Under the pieces are notes generated by a model. That model saw only the letters and a list, made by a program, of their open reading frames with translations, made no database searches and was not told the DNA's origin. This document shows, piece after piece, positions 61,957-64,000 of a DNA stretch of 64,000 nt. Both the position numbers and the translations under genes were made by a program. The DNA is from JANJUB01 sp031386985 (lineage in GTDB: Bacteria; Armatimonadota; Fimbriimonadia; Fimbriimonadales; Fimbriimonadaceae). The stretch is from assembly GCA_031386985.1 (NCBI GenBank), contig JANNCV010000006.1, positions 26,584-90,583 of the forward strand, in the 5' to 3' direction. Position 1 is the stretch's first letter; every line of letters starts with the position of its first letter.

Positions 61957-61983
61957 TTAGCAGTGTACCCGCTTGAGTGCCAA
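61957..61983 (-). promoter_or_regulatory. CIRCE-like operator (HrcA site) upstream of groES
   Basis: On the minus strand TTGGCACTC, nine bases, CACTGCTAA. The spacing is exact; one mismatch in the first arm and two in the second against TTAGCACTC-N9-GAGTGCTAA. hrcA is not in the window. Confidence 0.6.
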
Positions 61984-62033
61984 AATGGGGAGCTTTGCTT
62001 GGCAACGCGCTGCTTTGGGATTGCCAACTCTTC

Positions 62034-62606
62034 TCATTCAGAGGTGCGGATAAACGACCGTTCTGGCCACACAATCATCAGCGCCAAGGCCGCCAACGTT
62101 TTAACCAGCTCATCATGCTCTCCGTGAATTCGGTAGACCTCCAAGACCTTCCTCCTCACATCACTATCTCGCCAGGCAGGATGTGAGGTCATGACCAGAT
62201 GACCACTGCTCAAGTACGCGGCGCCGCCGGAATCTTTTCTCCAGACCCTCAGGGTCAAATGAGGGCCTGCCTCAACGCGATCAGTTTTTGGGTCAGCAAC
62301 CCTCACGTTGGCTAAAGTCGCGGCGCTTCGAGTATCCACAAAATCAAAGCTGAGCCAGCCGGTGTAGAGCATTCCATCCTCGGTGATCATGCGAATCGGT
62401 TGGAGATTACGGAGGCATACAAACTCAAACTGAGATTGCGACGCGCACTTCAAACCGGATTCGTTTGGATACATATCCTTCAGATTGGCGATGAGTTCTC
62501 CGCCGCACGTGAGCTGTCGCTGCCCATCCCACCACGTTCCCCCAGTTACTTCGAACTCATAAGGCTCGGGCCCGGTCTCTTCCACAAACGATCGGAGTCT
62601 GGGCAT
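62034..62606 (-). CDS. Hypothetical protein, unknown function
   Basis: 190 residues from the ATG at 62606. A longer start at 62642 would overlap the divergent nitroreductase gene. The middle has a beta-rich region with three Cys (QLTCGGELIANL, LKCASQSQFEFVCLRN). The end is a helix (DELVKTLAALALMIVWPERSF). No signal peptide, no family recognised. Start uncertain. Confidence 0.62.
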   Translation of the reverse strand: MPRLRSFVEETGPEPYEFEVTGGTWWDGQRQLTCGGELIANLKDMYPNESGLKCASQSQFEFVCLRNLQPIRMITEDGMLYTGWLSFDFVDTRSAATLANVRVADPKTDRVEAGPHLTLRVWRKDSGGAAYLSSGHLVMTSHPAWRDSDVRRKVLEVYRIHGEHDELVKTLAALALMIVWPERSFIRTSE

Positions 62607-62628
62607 AACTTTAGCGGAGAATACCCGC

Positions 62629-62634
62629 CAAAAT
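62629..62634 (+). promoter_or_regulatory. -10-like box of the nitroreductase gene (leaderless pattern)
   Basis: CAAAAT, 6 nt before the ATG at 62641. Confidence 0.35.
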
Positions 62635-62640
62635 GAACCC

Positions 62641-63303
62641 ATGCGACCCGGTTTCATTTCTTATATCCCCGAGCGAATACCTCTGGCCGAAATGCAGCGA
62701 CGCATTTCCGAGGATTATCGGAGTGCTGATGAGCGGCGAACAGTTCGGGAGTTCTCAACCGAACCCGTACCCAACGATATCATCGAAACCGCGATTCGAA
62801 TTGCCGGTACGGCCCCAAGCGGTGCCCATCGCCAACCGTGGCACTTTGTCGCCATCTCTGAACCCGAACTGAAGGCGACAATAAGAGAGGCGGCCGAGAA
62901 GGAGGAGCGAGACTTCTACGATCACCGCGCCCCGAAGGAATGGATCGAAGCCCTTGCGCCCCTTGGGACGGACTTTGAAAAGGCTCACCTAATCGATGCC
63001 CCGTGGCTCATCGTCGTCTTTCGCCGCGATTATGATGTGCGGCCGGACGGGACCAGACTCAAAAACTACTACATGACCGAGTCTGTCGGCATCGCCGTTG
63101 GCTTTTTGATTCAAGCTCTGCACCGGGCAGGTTTGGCCAGCCTTACCCACACTCCCGCGCCGATGACGTTTCTGCGCGAGATCTGTGGGCGGCCCATGAA
63201 CGAGAAACCGTTCTTGATCTTGCCCGTTGGTTATCCCGCCGAGAATTGTGGTGTGCCGAATATCGCGCGAAAGCCTCTCGCTGAGATTTCCACCTTCATT
63301 TGA
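62641..63303 (+). CDS. Nitroreductase-family flavoprotein
   Basis: 220 residues. FMN-binding blocks: RRTVREFSTEPVPNDIIETAIRIAGTAPSGAHRQPW near the start, then VGFLIQALHRAGLASLTHTP, and a final LPVGYPAE with the C-terminal helix. Members reduce nitro compounds, quinones or iodotyrosine. The length and spacing (APSGAHRQPW) fit the iodotyrosine-deiodinase-like branch, but substrate is not certain. Divergent from the gene at 62606. Confidence 0.9.
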   Translation: MRPGFISYIPERIPLAEMQRRISEDYRSADERRTVREFSTEPVPNDIIETAIRIAGTAPSGAHRQPWHFVAISEPELKATIREAAEKEERDFYDHRAPKEWIEALAPLGTDFEKAHLIDAPWLIVVFRRDYDVRPDGTRLKNYYMTESVGIAVGFLIQALHRAGLASLTHTPAPMTFLREICGRPMNEKPFLILPVGYPAENCGVPNIARKPLAEISTFI

Positions 63304-63315
63304 GTTCGATGTGGG

Positions 63316-63321
63316 TACGCT
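63316..63321 (+). promoter_or_regulatory. -10-like box of the DUF1905 gene (leaderless pattern)
   Basis: TACGCT, 6 nt before the ATG at 63328. Confidence 0.3.
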
Positions 63322-63327
63322 TCAAAG

Positions 63328-63777
63328 ATGGTTCACCGCTTTGTGACGACGATTCGTGGTTCAGAAACGATGGATGCGACGGGCATCGAGGTGCCCGCCA
63401 CAGTCCTACAAAATTTGGCGAACGGAAAGCGCCCCAAGGTCGTGGTAACGCTGAATGGATATTCGTATCGGAGCACAATCATGCCGTACGCTGGCATTAA
63501 CATGATTCCGCTGTGCCAAGAGCATCGGCGCGCCGCGGGAGTTGTGGCGGGAGAAGAAATCGAGATTACATTAGCCCTTGACACTGAGCCTCGAACCGTT
63601 GAAGTCCCCGATGACCTTCGAGTTGCGGTGGAGGCGGCGGGCGTATGGGAACGATTTGAAAAGCTCTCCTACACAAATCGGAAAGAGGCGGTTCGGAGTG
63701 TGGAAGACGCGAAGACTGAAGAGACTCGGGTTAGGCGCATCGCTAAAATTATTGATGGGCTACATACCCTCAAGTAA
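63328..63777 (+). CDS. DUF1905 and YdeI-like (OmdA) two-domain protein
   Basis: 149 residues. An N-terminal DUF1905 barrel (GIEVPATVLQNLANGKRPKVVVTLNGYSYRSTI, then GVVAGEEIEITL) is joined to a C-terminal YdeI/bacteriocin-protection helix pair (FEKLSYTNRKEAVRSVEDAKTEETRVRRIAKII). This fusion is common and unexplored. It ends with an 18-bp convergent overlap with rimM. Confidence 0.88.
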   Translation: MVHRFVTTIRGSETMDATGIEVPATVLQNLANGKRPKVVVTLNGYSYRSTIMPYAGINMIPLCQEHRRAAGVVAGEEIEITLALDTEPRTVEVPDDLRVAVEAAGVWERFEKLSYTNRKEAVRSVEDAKTEETRVRRIAKIIDGLHTLK

Positions 63778-64000
63778 CTTAATGGTCACCGTTCGACCTT
63801 TAAGATCAACATTCAGAACGAACTCCCGAACCACGGGAACCAGGTGTTCGCCGATTACGAATACATCGTGAGCGGGCATCGGCAGAACTTCGCTTACCAC
63901 TCCTAACTCCTCTCCTTCTGGGGTTACCGCCCGAAGCCCGATGAGGTCGGAGGTGAGGAACTCATCCTCGTCCAACTCGGGTCGTTCCTCTTCGGCGGCC
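63760..64000 (-). CDS. rimM: 16S rRNA processing protein RimM, C-terminal part (cut by window edge)
   Basis: Open to the window edge; about 79 residues visible. The PRC-barrel domain is present: SDLIGLRAVTPEGEELGVVSEVL, HDVFVIGEHLVPVVREFVLNVDLKGRTVTI and a final LLEGM. RimM helps mature the 30S head. The N-terminal RimM domain must lie beyond 64000, where trmD and rpsP are often found. Confidence 0.88.
   Translation of the reverse strand, partial: AAEEERPELDEDEFLTSDLIGLRAVTPEGEELGVVSEVLPMPAHDVFVIGEHLVPVVREFVLNVDLKGRTVTIKLLEGM

Overview
The window looks like chromosomal DNA of a Gram-negative-type bacterium from a deep environmental lineage. My best guess is the phylum Armatimonadota, near the Fimbriimonadia. 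This is an inference from the mix of genes and no marker was searched: secreted proteins with a TonB/secretin-type N-terminal domain, an SLH-tailed beta-propeller, a Planctomycete-style DUF1501 protein, a groESL pair with a His-rich GroEL tail, small cytochrome lipoproteins, many short SD-less genes, and a GC content in the mid-50s by eye. No tRNA, rRNA, prophage or CRISPR array was seen.

Layout. 0-3.8 kb: the end of a secreted subtilase, then a divergent pair for aromatic-ring cleavage (intradiol dioxygenase-like and homogentisate dioxygenase) and two small proteins. 3.8-6.85 kb: a gene-poor island of palindromic repeats, a 21-bp tandem array, a membrane protein, a broken small gene and a PIN-domain nuclease. 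7.9-15.6 kb: TypA/BipA, lipoproteins, a cytochrome and large secreted proteins, and a ROK kinase. 15.7-21.1 kb: a tightly overlapping moxR-DUF58-transglutaminase-holA operon. 21-27.7 kb: an interrupted DinB gene, nadA, clpC, rpiB. 27.7-30.9 kb: dTDP-sugar genes and a glycosyltransferase. 30.9-36.7 kb: PspA, a GH20-like hydrolase and Smc. 36.8-43.3 kb: a thioredoxin-like gene with an in-frame TGA, RibD reductase, an M20 peptidase, a thioredoxin-domain protein and a frameshifted rtcB. 43.3-43.7 kb: a short mobile element. 43.9-57.2 kb: S2P-type protease, a caspase-like lipoprotein, an ARPP-1 lipoprotein, a PQQ propeller/SLH protein, a beta-helix protein, a 26-residue-repeat surface protein and a DUF1501 protein. 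58-59.3 kb: a second repeat island with a second copy of the element and a second 21-bp array. 59.4-64 kb: groESL, a nitroreductase, and a partial rimM at the edge.

The most unusual signals are: (1) an in-frame TGA in a thioredoxin-like gene with a hairpin starting right after it, which could be selenocysteine or a nonsense mutation; (2) two ~370-bp elements with ~70-bp terminal inverted repeats, both carrying the same C-terminal relic of a REP-associated tyrosine transposase; (3) two 21-bp tandem arrays, each of 13 units by my count, next to related palindromes; (4) a recurring TAnnnT-like -10 box ending about 6 nt before start codons, suggesting many leaderless mRNAs; (5) a lipoprotein with a caspase-like His/Cys dyad. 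Several genes carry single-base lesions (a DinB gene, rtcB, the SLH tail of the propeller gene, a small gene at 6.3 kb). These may be real decay or sequence errors, and the reads should decide.
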